Assembly (NCBI RefSeq): GCF_014334115.1
Contig: NZ_CP060494.1
Coordinates: 1,642,501-1,706,500 of the forward strand
Length of the DNA: 64,000 bases
Direction: 5' to 3'
Source: Sphingosinithalassobacter sp. CS137
Lineage (GTDB): Bacteria; Pseudomonadota; Alphaproteobacteria; Sphingomonadales; Sphingomonadaceae
Made by a program: the position numbers and the translations under genes. Position 1 is the first letter of the stretch; each line of letters opens with the position of its first letter. The notes under the pieces were generated by a model. The model did not search any database and was not told the DNA's origin. It saw nothing but the letters and a program-made list of their open reading frames with translations. Shown here piece after piece: positions 25,441-33,159 of the stretch.

Positions 25441-26318
25441 TCGGCACTCTCGGGCGTGATAAATTGGTCGCCTTGGGCGGGCTGCCAAGCGGCGAGCGCC
25501 GCGCGCGCAGCGGCGTCGTCCAGGCCATAGCCGCGCAGGAACAGGCGCACCGCGGGCATGGCGCGCGCGAGCATCTCCGGATTGTCGACCAGCACGTGAT
25601 CGCCATCCTGCAGCACAAGACCATAGGCAGGCGCCGGACTGGTCTGAACCGGCAGGAGATGGTCCTGGGGAGTGCTGGCGTACCCCATTTCGCTCGGAAT
25701 CACGTCTTCGGTTCCCGTCACCGCAAGAACCGGCACTTCAAGGGTCGAATAGGCGTCGGGCTGGATCAGGCCGGGAATTTTGCCCGGAGTGGAGAAGGCG
25801 AGCGCCGCACGCACCTCAGGTACGCGGAGCGGCATTAGGCCTCCGAGAGCGCCGCCCTCTCCCAGCGAGACCAGGGAGCCGAAACTATGCCCCACGGCGA
25901 CGATCGGAAGACCTTCGAACATACGGGCAGCATAGTCGCGTGCTGCCCGCATATCGGCGAAACGCTCGATGAAACCCTGCTGCGGCGTGAACGCCGCCCG
26001 ATCCTCATATCGCACCGAATCGACGTGGAGCGGCGCGAGCACAGCGAAGCCCTCCGCCGTCAGCGCGTCCACGAGGTGCGCATAGCGTTCGGGCCAGGAC
26101 CCGAAGCCGGTGGAGAACAGCACTACGCCTCGCGGCTCCGCGGGCGCCCAGACCGTCAGCGTGGTGCTGCGCTCGGTGGAAACCTGAAGCGGCACGGTGT
26201 TCGCGGGAAGAGCCGTCTGGGACTCCTGGGCCACCGCCTGCGCAAGAGCTGGGTGCGGCGCCAGGCCGAGGAGCGCGGCGGCCACCGCTGCCAGGAATGG
26301 GTGAACCGTCCGAGTCAC
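25437..26318 (-). CDS. secreted alpha/beta hydrolase encoded between E1 alpha and E1 beta
   Basis: A 293-residue protein with a GTG start at 26318 and a signal peptide (FLAAVAAALLGLAPHPALA). The alpha/beta-hydrolase fold is evident: VVLFSTGFGSW near residue 66, the nucleophile elbow GHSFGS with Ser145, a TGTEDVIP strand with the probable acid, and DGDHVLV with the catalytic His. The resemblance is to platelet-activating-factor acetylhydrolase/dienelactone hydrolase-like esterases. It overlaps both dehydrogenase genes (GTGA upstream, ATGA downstream), so it is tightly coupled to them. A periplasmic hydrolase inside a cytoplasmic oxoacid dehydrogenase operon is unexpected. Confidence 0.82.
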   Translation of the reverse strand: MTRTVHPFLAAVAAALLGLAPHPALAQAVAQESQTALPANTVPLQVSTERSTTLTVWAPAEPRGVVLFSTGFGSWPERYAHLVDALTAEGFAVLAPLHVDSVRYEDRAAFTPQQGFIERFADMRAARDYAARMFEGLPIVAVGHSFGSLVSLGEGGALGGLMPLRVPEVRAALAFSTPGKIPGLIQPDAYSTLEVPVLAVTGTEDVIPSEMGYASTPQDHLLPVQTSPAPAYGLVLQDGDHVLVDNPEMLARAMPAVRLFLRGYGLDDAAARAALAAWQPAQGDQFITPESAE

Positions 26319-27601
26319 CGCTTTGGCCCCGGACGGCCCGCGGCCGCTTCCTCGTCGAGCATCTGCTGCATCTGTTCCTTCAGATGCCAGGGCATTTCCT
26401 CGTATACGCCCTCGAACATCGTCTCGAACTTCTGGTGCATGCCATGGCCCAGGATGCCGTTCTTCTCGGCCTCCTTCTGCGTCTTGCGCACCATCTCGGC
26501 GAGTTCGAGATCCTGCGCGGCATGGCGCTCCTCGTCCCATTCGCCCAGTGCGATCAGATGCTCCTTGAGCCGCTTCACCGGATCGCCCAGCGGCCAGGCA
26601 GTCGCCTCCTGCGCACTGCGATAGGCGCTCGGATCGTCCGACGTGGAATGGCCCTCGGCGCGATAGGTGAAATGCTCGATCAGCGTGGGACCCTGATTGG
26701 TCCGCGCCCGCTCGGCGGCCCATTGGGTCGCTGCATAGACGGCGAGCGGATCGTTGCCATCGATGCGCAGCCCGGCGATGCCATAGCCGATCGCGCGCGC
26801 GGCGAAGGTGGTCGCCTCGGCGCCGGCGAAGCCCGAGAAGCTGGAGATCGCCCACTGGTTGTTGACTACGTTGAGGATCACCGGCGCGCGATAGACCGCG
26901 GCAAAGGTGCAGGCCGAATGGAAGTCGCCCTCGGCAGTCGATCCCTCGCCGCACCAGGTCGCGGCGATGCGGCTGTCGCCCTTCGCCGCACTCGCCATCG
27001 CCCAGCCGACTGCCTGCGGATATTGCGTCGCGAGATTGCCCGAGATCGAGAAGAAGCCCTTCTCGCGATCCGAATACATGATCGGCAGCTGCTTGCCCTG
27101 CAGCTTGTCGCCCTTGTTCGAATAGATCTGATTCATCATCTCGATCAGCGGATAGCCGCGCGTGATGAGAATCCCCTGCTGGCGATAGCTGGGGAAACAC
27201 ATGTCGTCCTGCGCCAGCGCCATCGCGGCCGCCACCGCAACGGCCTCCTCGCCGGTCGACTTCATGTAGAAGCTGGTCTTGCCCTGGCGCTGCGCGCGGA
27301 ACATCCGCTCGTCGAAGGCGCGGGTCAGCGCCATGTTGCGCAGCATGATGCGCAGCGTATCGGGGTCGAGCCGCGGATCCCAAGGGCCCACCGCCTGCCC
27401 GTCGTCGCCCAGAACGCGAACGAGCGTATAGGCAAGCTGGTGGAACTCGGCTGGATCGGCAGCGGAATCGGGGCGCGACGCGCTCCCCGCCGCGGGAACG
27501 TCGACGTCGCTGAAGTCGACTTCATCGCCGGGCCGGAACTTGGGTTCCGGCACGTGCAGCGACAGCTTCGGAAGGTTGGAGCGCTGAGGAGCGGCAGGCA
27601 T
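26315..27601 (-). CDS. bkdA1: 2-oxoisovalerate dehydrogenase E1 alpha subunit
   Basis: A 428-residue E1 alpha subunit. It has the N-terminal extension usual for branched-chain enzymes (about 1-60). The substrate-entry segment MFRAQRQGKTSFYMKSTGEEA and the thiamine-diphosphate motif, beginning TWCGEGSTAEGDFH and ending NVVNNQWAIS, are complete. A later IEHFTYRAEGHSTSDDPSAY segment is the phosphorylation-loop region of the family. It is the first gene of the bkd operon; 160 bases separate it from dcp, where a terminator for dcp lies, so a promoter is expected between about 27605 and 27720. Confidence 0.93.
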   Translation of the reverse strand: MPAAPQRSNLPKLSLHVPEPKFRPGDEVDFSDVDVPAAGSASRPDSAADPAEFHQLAYTLVRVLGDDGQAVGPWDPRLDPDTLRIMLRNMALTRAFDERMFRAQRQGKTSFYMKSTGEEAVAVAAAMALAQDDMCFPSYRQQGILITRGYPLIEMMNQIYSNKGDKLQGKQLPIMYSDREKGFFSISGNLATQYPQAVGWAMASAAKGDSRIAATWCGEGSTAEGDFHSACTFAAVYRAPVILNVVNNQWAISSFSGFAGAEATTFAARAIGYGIAGLRIDGNDPLAVYAATQWAAERARTNQGPTLIEHFTYRAEGHSTSDDPSAYRSAQEATAWPLGDPVKRLKEHLIALGEWDEERHAAQDLELAEMVRKTQKEAEKNGILGHGMHQKFETMFEGVYEEMPWHLKEQMQQMLDEEAAAGRPGPKR

Positions 27602-27724
27602 GAACTCTCCGGATTAAACCGCGTCGTCCTATGGAACGCGCGGAATCGACTTTCCGTGCCTGTTATAAAATTTCAACGGCGCTGTCGAGTAGGTCAGCAG
27701 GACTGACCTGACGCTGCACCTGCG

Positions 27725-27753
27725 AAAAGGCGGCCCGGCACCGCCGGACCGCC
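27725..27753 (-). terminator. Rho-independent terminator of dcp
   Basis: On the minus strand a GGCGGTCCGG / CCGGGCCGCC hairpin with a 5-base loop is followed by TTTTCGC, nine bases after the dcp stop. It separates dcp from the bkd operon. Confidence 0.75.
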
Positions 27754-27761
27754 CACTCGTG

Positions 27762-29933
27762 TCACTCGCCGGTCGGAAAGCCGCGGCGGCGGAACAGCGC
27801 CTGCACGTCCGGATCGCGCCCGCGGAACGCGCGATAGGCCGCCTTGCGGTCGGTTTCGTTGCCGGTCGACAACAGCGTGTCGCGGAAGCGCTGCGCGGTA
27901 GCTGGATCCCAGACATTGCCGGTCGCCTCGAACGCGGCCCAGGTGTCGGCGTCCATCGTCTCCGACCAGAGGTAGGAGTAATAGCCCGCCGAATAGGAGT
28001 CGCTCGAGAACAGATGATTGAATTGCGGCAGGCGGTGGCGCATCACGATCTCGCGCGGCATGCCGATCTCGGCCAGCGTCTCGCGCTCGAACGCATCGAC
28101 GTCGGTCACCGGCTCGCTGCGGTCATGCAGCTTCATGTCGACGATCGCGCTCGCCAGATATTCGACCGTGTCGAAGCCCTGGTTGAAGGTCGAGGAAGCC
28201 TCGATCTTGTCGACCAGCTCCTGCGGCATCGGTGCGCCAGTCTGGTAATGGCGCGCATAGCGATCGAGCACGTCGCGCGTCAGCAGCCAATTCTCGTTCA
28301 CCTGGCTCGGATATTCCACGAAATCGCGCGGCGTGCCGGCCAGCCCCGGATAATAAACGTCCGACAGGAAGCTGTGCAGCGCATGGCCGAATTCGTGGAA
28401 CAGCGTCGTCGCGTCATCGAGGCTGATCAGCGTCGGCTCGCCCTCGGCGCCTTCGGTGAAGTTGTTGTTGTTCGAGGCCAGCACGATGTCTTCGCCGCGC
28501 AGTCCGCTGCGGCTGCGATAGCTCGTCGCCCAGGCGCCCGAGCGCTTCCCCGACCGCGCGAAATTGTCGAGGTAGAAGACTCCGATCGCCTCGCCGCTCT
28601 TGTTATCGGTGACTTCGAAGGTGCGCACGTCGGGGTGAAAGACGGGAATCGTCCCCGTATTCTCCTCGAAGCTGATGTCGTAGAGCCGCCCGGCCGAATA
28701 AAAGGCCGCGTCGACGATATTGTCTAGCTGGAGATACGGCTTCACTTCGCTTTCATCGAGGTCATACTTCGCCTTGCGCACCTTCTCGGCATAGAAGCGA
28801 TAGTCCCAGGGCTCGATCACGATGTCGGCGCCTTCCTGATCGGCGAGCGCCTGCATGTCGGCAACCTCCTCGCGCACCCGGGCGACCGCCGCGGGCCACA
28901 CCGCCATCATCAGCTCGGTGGCGGCGGCGGGAGTTTCCGCCATGGTGTCGTCCATGCGGTAATAGGCATGGTTCTCGAAGCCGAGCAGCTCGGCGCGCTC
29001 CTGCCGCAGCGCCAGGATCTGCGCGATCGTCTGGTTGGTGTCGTTCGCGCCGCCATTGTCGCCGCGATCGACATAGGCGCGCCACACCTGCTCGCGCAGG
29101 TCGCGCCGCGTGGAATACATCAGAAAGGGCTGCATCGACGAGCGGGTGTTCTTCACCGCCCATTGGTCGGGCTGGCCGCGCTCGATCGCCTCGGCTTTCA
29201 GCGAGGCCGCGAAGCTTTCGGGCAGGCCGGCGAGATCGTCCTGCGACTCGAGGAAGATTGCAGTCTCCTCATCGGCCAGCACCTTCTGGCTGAAATCGGC
29301 GTAGAGGCCGGCCAGTTCCTGATTGATGCGGCTGATTTCGGCCTTCTGCTCGGCGTTCAGCAACGCGCCGGACGTGACATAATCGCGATAGGTGCGCTCG
29401 AGCAGCCGCATCTGCTGCGGCGTGAGGTTCGCCTGCTCGCGATTGTCGTACACGGCCTTTACGCGCGCGAACATCTCGGGATCGAGGCTGAGCTCGGTGA
29501 AGAAGGCGGAGAGCTTCGGGCTCCATTCGCGCGCGATCGCCTGCACTTCTGGAGTGGCGAGATTCGACTGGTACACGCCCCATGCCGAGAAGAGCCGGCC
29601 GAGCTGCGCGCCCGAGCGCTCCTGCGCCTCGATCGTGTTTTCGAAGGTGGGCGCCGCCGGATTGTCGCGGATCGCCGCGAACTCGGTGCGCGCATTCGCC
29701 ATCGCAGCCTCGAAGGCGGCTGGGAACATGTCGGCAGTGATGCGGTCCCAGGGCGGCACGCCGTCATAAGGGCCGGTCCAGGGTTCGAGCAGCGGCGCCG
29801 GGTCGACAGCCGCCTGCTGAGTGGTGGCGGTCTCGGCAGGTTCGGTTTGCAGAGCCGTGGCCGTTGCAGGGCTGGTCATGGTCATGAGCGCCGAGGTCGT
29901 GGCGAGAAGCGCGATCCGCAAGCGGAAGGACAT
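27762..29933 (-). CDS. dcp: M3-family peptidyl-dipeptidase, exported
   Basis: A 723-residue zinc metallopeptidase. The N-terminus is a signal peptide (about 1-27), so this copy acts in the periplasm. The zinc motif LFHEFGHALH (HExxH) lies in the C-terminal third, with the downstream Glu ligand region VEYPSQVNENWL. Other family segments are IAQILALRQERAELLGF and GVFYLDNFARSGKRSGAW. Dcp enzymes remove C-terminal dipeptides from oligopeptides. Length matches the family. It appears monocistronic, with its own terminator. Confidence 0.93.
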   Translation of the reverse strand: MSFRLRIALLATTSALMTMTSPATATALQTEPAETATTQQAAVDPAPLLEPWTGPYDGVPPWDRITADMFPAAFEAAMANARTEFAAIRDNPAAPTFENTIEAQERSGAQLGRLFSAWGVYQSNLATPEVQAIAREWSPKLSAFFTELSLDPEMFARVKAVYDNREQANLTPQQMRLLERTYRDYVTSGALLNAEQKAEISRINQELAGLYADFSQKVLADEETAIFLESQDDLAGLPESFAASLKAEAIERGQPDQWAVKNTRSSMQPFLMYSTRRDLREQVWRAYVDRGDNGGANDTNQTIAQILALRQERAELLGFENHAYYRMDDTMAETPAAATELMMAVWPAAVARVREEVADMQALADQEGADIVIEPWDYRFYAEKVRKAKYDLDESEVKPYLQLDNIVDAAFYSAGRLYDISFEENTGTIPVFHPDVRTFEVTDNKSGEAIGVFYLDNFARSGKRSGAWATSYRSRSGLRGEDIVLASNNNNFTEGAEGEPTLISLDDATTLFHEFGHALHSFLSDVYYPGLAGTPRDFVEYPSQVNENWLLTRDVLDRYARHYQTGAPMPQELVDKIEASSTFNQGFDTVEYLASAIVDMKLHDRSEPVTDVDAFERETLAEIGMPREIVMRHRLPQFNHLFSSDSYSAGYYSYLWSETMDADTWAAFEATGNVWDPATAQRFRDTLLSTGNETDRKAAYRAFRGRDPDVQALFRRRGFPTGE

Positions 29934-30021
29934 TCATTTCTCCGGAATTCTGGAACAATGGGTGGTATAGTAGGACAAGGCGCCTGAATGGCAACTGAGC
30001 GCCCCGTGGACGTCCTGGGTC

Positions 30022-30456
30022 TCAGTCCTTGCGCCATTGATCGCCCCAGACCGAATAGATGAAGGTCGCCGACCAGGTGATGATCATGAACCCGCCCAGC
30101 GACTGCATCATGCTTACGAGCCGGATCGGTCCGTCGGTCTTGAGTTCGGTATAGCCCAATGTGGCGAAGTTGATTCCCGAGAAGTAGAGATAGTCGCTCC
30201 AGGTGCGCGGATAGGTGTCCGCAAGTTCGCCGAACATCGGCCAGCGCGCGATCTCGTAATAGACGCCGGCGAACAGCGCGATTTCGAAGAGGTGGAGCAG
30301 CAGGAGCGCGGGAAAGAGAGTGAGCATCGAAAGATGCGCCTTCTTATTGGGATCGGGCGTGATCCGGCGCGTCGCGAGGATACCATAGTGGTGGATGATG
30401 CCGAGCAGACCCACCAATCCCACACCCAGCGCGAGCGCGATGAAATCATCCTGCAT
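30022..30456 (-). CDS. small potassium-channel-like membrane protein
   Basis: A 144-residue membrane protein. Hydrophobic helices lie at about 5-27, 44-72 and 112-138. Between the last two is a pore-loop-like segment, SGINFATLGYTE, reminiscent of the K+ channel selectivity filter (TVGYGD), with changes at the second and the last two positions. The start at 30456 excludes an upstream open stretch that is antisense to imuA. It is divergent from imuA; the LexA box between them could affect both. Ion selectivity and function are unproved. Confidence 0.7.
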   Translation of the reverse strand: MQDDFIALALGVGLVGLLGIIHHYGILATRRITPDPNKKAHLSMLTLFPALLLLHLFEIALFAGVYYEIARWPMFGELADTYPRTWSDYLYFSGINFATLGYTELKTDGPIRLVSMMQSLGGFMIITWSATFIYSVWGDQWRKD

Positions 30457-30544
30457 GATCTTCCCCTGTTTCACGGCAGCCGTGAGAGGCCAACGCGGCA
30501 GGCGCGGCAGGGGCTCCGAACGGCGTTGACTCTCCGGCAGGTTG

Positions 30545-30559
30545 GAACAGAATAGGAAC
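30545..30559 (+). promoter_or_regulatory. LexA (SOS) box upstream of imuA
   Basis: GAAC at 30545-30548 and GAAC at 30556-30559 are separated by exactly 7 bases, the GAAC/GTTC-N7 direct-repeat operator bound by alphaproteobacterial LexA. It lies 30 bases before the imuA ATG. A 14-bp perfect palindrome (30555-30568, GGAACAATTGTTCC) overlaps it. DNA damage should therefore induce the imuA-imuB-dnaE2 unit. Confidence 0.85.
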
Positions 30560-30589
30560 AATTGTTCCGATTCGAGTCGTTTGTTCCAC

Positions 30590-31336
30590 ATGGCCGATGC
30601 CGCCGCTCTCGCCGACCTCCGCGAAACCCTACGTTCGATCGAGACGCAGGGCTTTCGAAAGCGCCCCGTGCTGCCCTTCGGAATCGGCGCGGTCGATGCA
30701 AAGCTGGCGAGCACCGGCCTGCGGCTCGACGCCCTGCACGAAATCGCCGGCGCGACTCCCGATCTGGCCGATGATGCTTCCGCCACGCTGTTCCTCAGCG
30801 GGATCGCCGGGCGCGCCTTCGGCCCGGTGCTCTGGGTCGTGCGGCGGCGGGACCTGTTTGCACCCGGCCTTGCCCAGGCAGGGCTCGAGGCGCGGCGCGT
30901 GCTTTATGCCGAGGCTTCCGACGACGCCGAGGTGCTGGCGCTGATGGAGGAAGGGCTGCGCCACCGCGGCCTGGGCGCAGTGATCGGCGAAGTGAAGCGT
31001 GCGCACATGACCGCGACGCGCCGGCTGCAACTCGCAGCCGAAGGTGGGCGAACGATCGCGCTGCTGCTCAAGCGGCATGGGCGGAGCGGGGGCAATCCGC
31101 TGGGCGCGCCTTCGGCTGCGGTGACGCGCTGGCGCATCGGCGCGGCCCCATCGACTCCGCTGCCGGTGGAAGGCGTGGGCCGTGCGCGCTGGAAGGTTTC
31201 GCTCGTCCGCCAAAAGGGCGGCGAGCCTGCGGACTGGATTTTGGAGGCGTGCGATGAAACGGGTCGCTGCGCTCTACCTGCCAAACTGGCCGATCGACCG
31301 GCTGCGGCAGGCGGAGCGGACCGCCGCGCCGCCTGA
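30590..31336 (+). CDS. imuA: ImuA, mutasome accessory protein
   Basis: A 248-residue RecA-like accessory protein of the damage-inducible mutagenesis cassette. The start at 30590 (MADAAALADLRETL) follows the LexA box. Typical ImuA features are PFGIGAVDAKL near residue 30 and the LHEIAG segment, then the VLWVVRRRDLFAPGLAQAGL strand. It lacks a good Walker A motif, as is usual for ImuA. Its C-terminus overlaps imuB by 83 bases, an unusually long overlap. It is thought to interact with ImuB and the DnaE2 polymerase at lesions. Confidence 0.9.
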   Translation: MADAAALADLRETLRSIETQGFRKRPVLPFGIGAVDAKLASTGLRLDALHEIAGATPDLADDASATLFLSGIAGRAFGPVLWVVRRRDLFAPGLAQAGLEARRVLYAEASDDAEVLALMEEGLRHRGLGAVIGEVKRAHMTATRRLQLAAEGGRTIALLLKRHGRSGGNPLGAPSAAVTRWRIGAAPSTPLPVEGVGRARWKVSLVRQKGGEPADWILEACDETGRCALPAKLADRPAAAGGADRRAA

Positions 31337-33116
31337 GCGCCGCGGTACAGTGGATGCCGCTCCGCTGGCAGCAGCGGCAGCGACGGAGCGGCTGAACGCC
31401 TGTTCGGTACCGCGCGAGGCGGGATTCCGCCCTGGCGCCCGCTGGGCACGCGCCGAACGCGCCAAAGAGATCGACGCGCTGCCGGCGCACCAGCGGCCCA
31501 GAATGCGCGAGCTCGGCCGCCGCAGCGAAGCGGCGGAGCATCCGTTCAAAGCTGCGCACGCGGAAAACGGGCGAGGAGGAGCCCATCCACCGGTTTCCCC
31601 ATTGCGAAAAGCAACCCTGCCTCTCGTCACGTCGCATCGTGTCGGCACCCGCACCCTCGTCGCCACCGCATGCCCGGCTGCTCGTGCGCTCGGGATCGTG
31701 CCCGGCATGGCGCTTACAAGCGCCCGCGCGCAGCTTCCCGGACTCGAAGTGCATCCTGCCGATCCACAGGGCGACGCGGAAGCGCTCCGCCGCCTTGCCG
31801 TTCTTGCGGCGCGGCGCTGGTCGCCGCTGGTCGCACGCGCCGGCGAACACGGCCTGTTCCTCGATCTCACCGGCGTGGCACATCTGTTCGGCGGCGAAGA
31901 GGCGATGGCACGGCGCATCCTGCGTCTGCTGACGCGGCGCGGCTATGCTGCGCGCATCGCCGTGGCCGACACGGCGGGCGCGGCATGGGCGCTGGTCACC
32001 CGGATGCCGGAGCCGGTCTTGCTCTGCCCTCCGGGTGCGCACCGCACCGCGATCGCCGCACTTCCACCAGAGGCGCTGCGCATAGCGTCCACCGCAGTCG
32101 AACTGCTCCGCCGGCTGGGCGTCGATCGCATCGGCACGCTCGCGGCCATGCCGCGCGCGCCGCTGGTCCGCCGTTTCGGCCGCGGCCTCGCCGAACGGCT
32201 CGACCAAGCGCTGGGGCTCGCTCCCGAGCCGCTCGATCCGATCATCCCGCAGGAACATATTCTCGCCGGTCACCGCTTCGCCGAACCGGTCCTGAGCGCC
32301 GAAGGCATCGCCTTTTGGCTCGGCCAGCTGGTGCCTGAGCTCGCCAACGCATTGGCGCAGGCGGGGCTCGGCGCACGGCGCATCGAGTTCGTCGCCGAAC
32401 GCATCGACGGGGTTCCACAGCGCATTCGCATCGGCCTTGCCCGCGCCAGCCGCGACCCTGCGCATCTCGTGCGGCTACTCGCCCGCCGCATCGAGGAGAT
32501 CGAACCCGGCTTCGGCATCGATTCGATCACACTTCATGTCCGGCGTGCCGAACCGCTGGGTCCCTCTTCCTTTTCCGACCGGCTCGACGCCGAGGACAGC
32601 GTGCCCGATCTGGCGCCGCTGGTCGATACGCTGGCGACCCGCATCGGCGCCGCGCATATGTGGCGCATGCGCGCCGTGGAAAGCGACGTACCCGAGCGCT
32701 CCGCGGCGCACGGGCCGGTGCTCGATCCGCCCGCTCCCCCTGTCGAGCGCCGGCGCATCGACGACGTGCGCCAACTCGATACCGGCGCGGCGCTGCCGCC
32801 CTGGCATGCACGCTGGCCGCGCCCGACTCGGCTGTTGCACCGTCCCGAGCAAGTCGATGACGTGCTCGCGCTGCTTCCGGATCAGCCGCCGCGCCGCTTC
32901 ACCTGGCGTGGCGAAACGCATCGCATCGTCCGCGCCGATGGTCCCGAGCGCATCCATGGCGAATGGTGGAAGCGGCTGAGCGAGGTACATGCCACGCGCG
33001 ACTATTATCGCGTCGAGGACGAGCAGGGCCGCCGCTACTGGCTGTTCCGCCGCGGCGACGGCGAGCGCGCGGTGAGCGGCGACATGCGTTGGTATCTGCA
33101 CGGCGTTTTCGGGTGA
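31254..33116 (+). CDS. imuB: ImuB, catalytically inactive Y-family polymerase homologue
   Basis: A 620-residue protein. It aligns with Y-family DNA polymerases, but the catalytic acids are absent: the N-terminus reads VAALYLPNWPIDRL where active enzymes have an Asp motif, and the later motif is FLDLTGVAHLFGG. ImuB acts as a scaffold that links DnaE2 to the beta clamp. Residues about 32-115 are a low-complexity, Arg/Ala-rich insertion before LPLVTSHRVGTRTL. The C-terminal region (RRFTWRGETHRI, DYYRVEDEQGRRYWLFR) is as in other ImuB proteins. dnaE2 starts 43 bases downstream. Confidence 0.92.
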   Translation: MKRVAALYLPNWPIDRLRQAERTAAPPERRGTVDAAPLAAAAATERLNACSVPREAGFRPGARWARAERAKEIDALPAHQRPRMRELGRRSEAAEHPFKAAHAENGRGGAHPPVSPLRKATLPLVTSHRVGTRTLVATACPAARALGIVPGMALTSARAQLPGLEVHPADPQGDAEALRRLAVLAARRWSPLVARAGEHGLFLDLTGVAHLFGGEEAMARRILRLLTRRGYAARIAVADTAGAAWALVTRMPEPVLLCPPGAHRTAIAALPPEALRIASTAVELLRRLGVDRIGTLAAMPRAPLVRRFGRGLAERLDQALGLAPEPLDPIIPQEHILAGHRFAEPVLSAEGIAFWLGQLVPELANALAQAGLGARRIEFVAERIDGVPQRIRIGLARASRDPAHLVRLLARRIEEIEPGFGIDSITLHVRRAEPLGPSSFSDRLDAEDSVPDLAPLVDTLATRIGAAHMWRMRAVESDVPERSAAHGPVLDPPAPPVERRRIDDVRQLDTGAALPPWHARWPRPTRLLHRPEQVDDVLALLPDQPPRRFTWRGETHRIVRADGPERIHGEWWKRLSEVHATRDYYRVEDEQGRRYWLFRRGDGERAVSGDMRWYLHGVFG

Positions 33117-33159
33117 CGCACTGCAAGTCCTTCTCTCCGGTGGAGAGGAGCAGGGCGGC

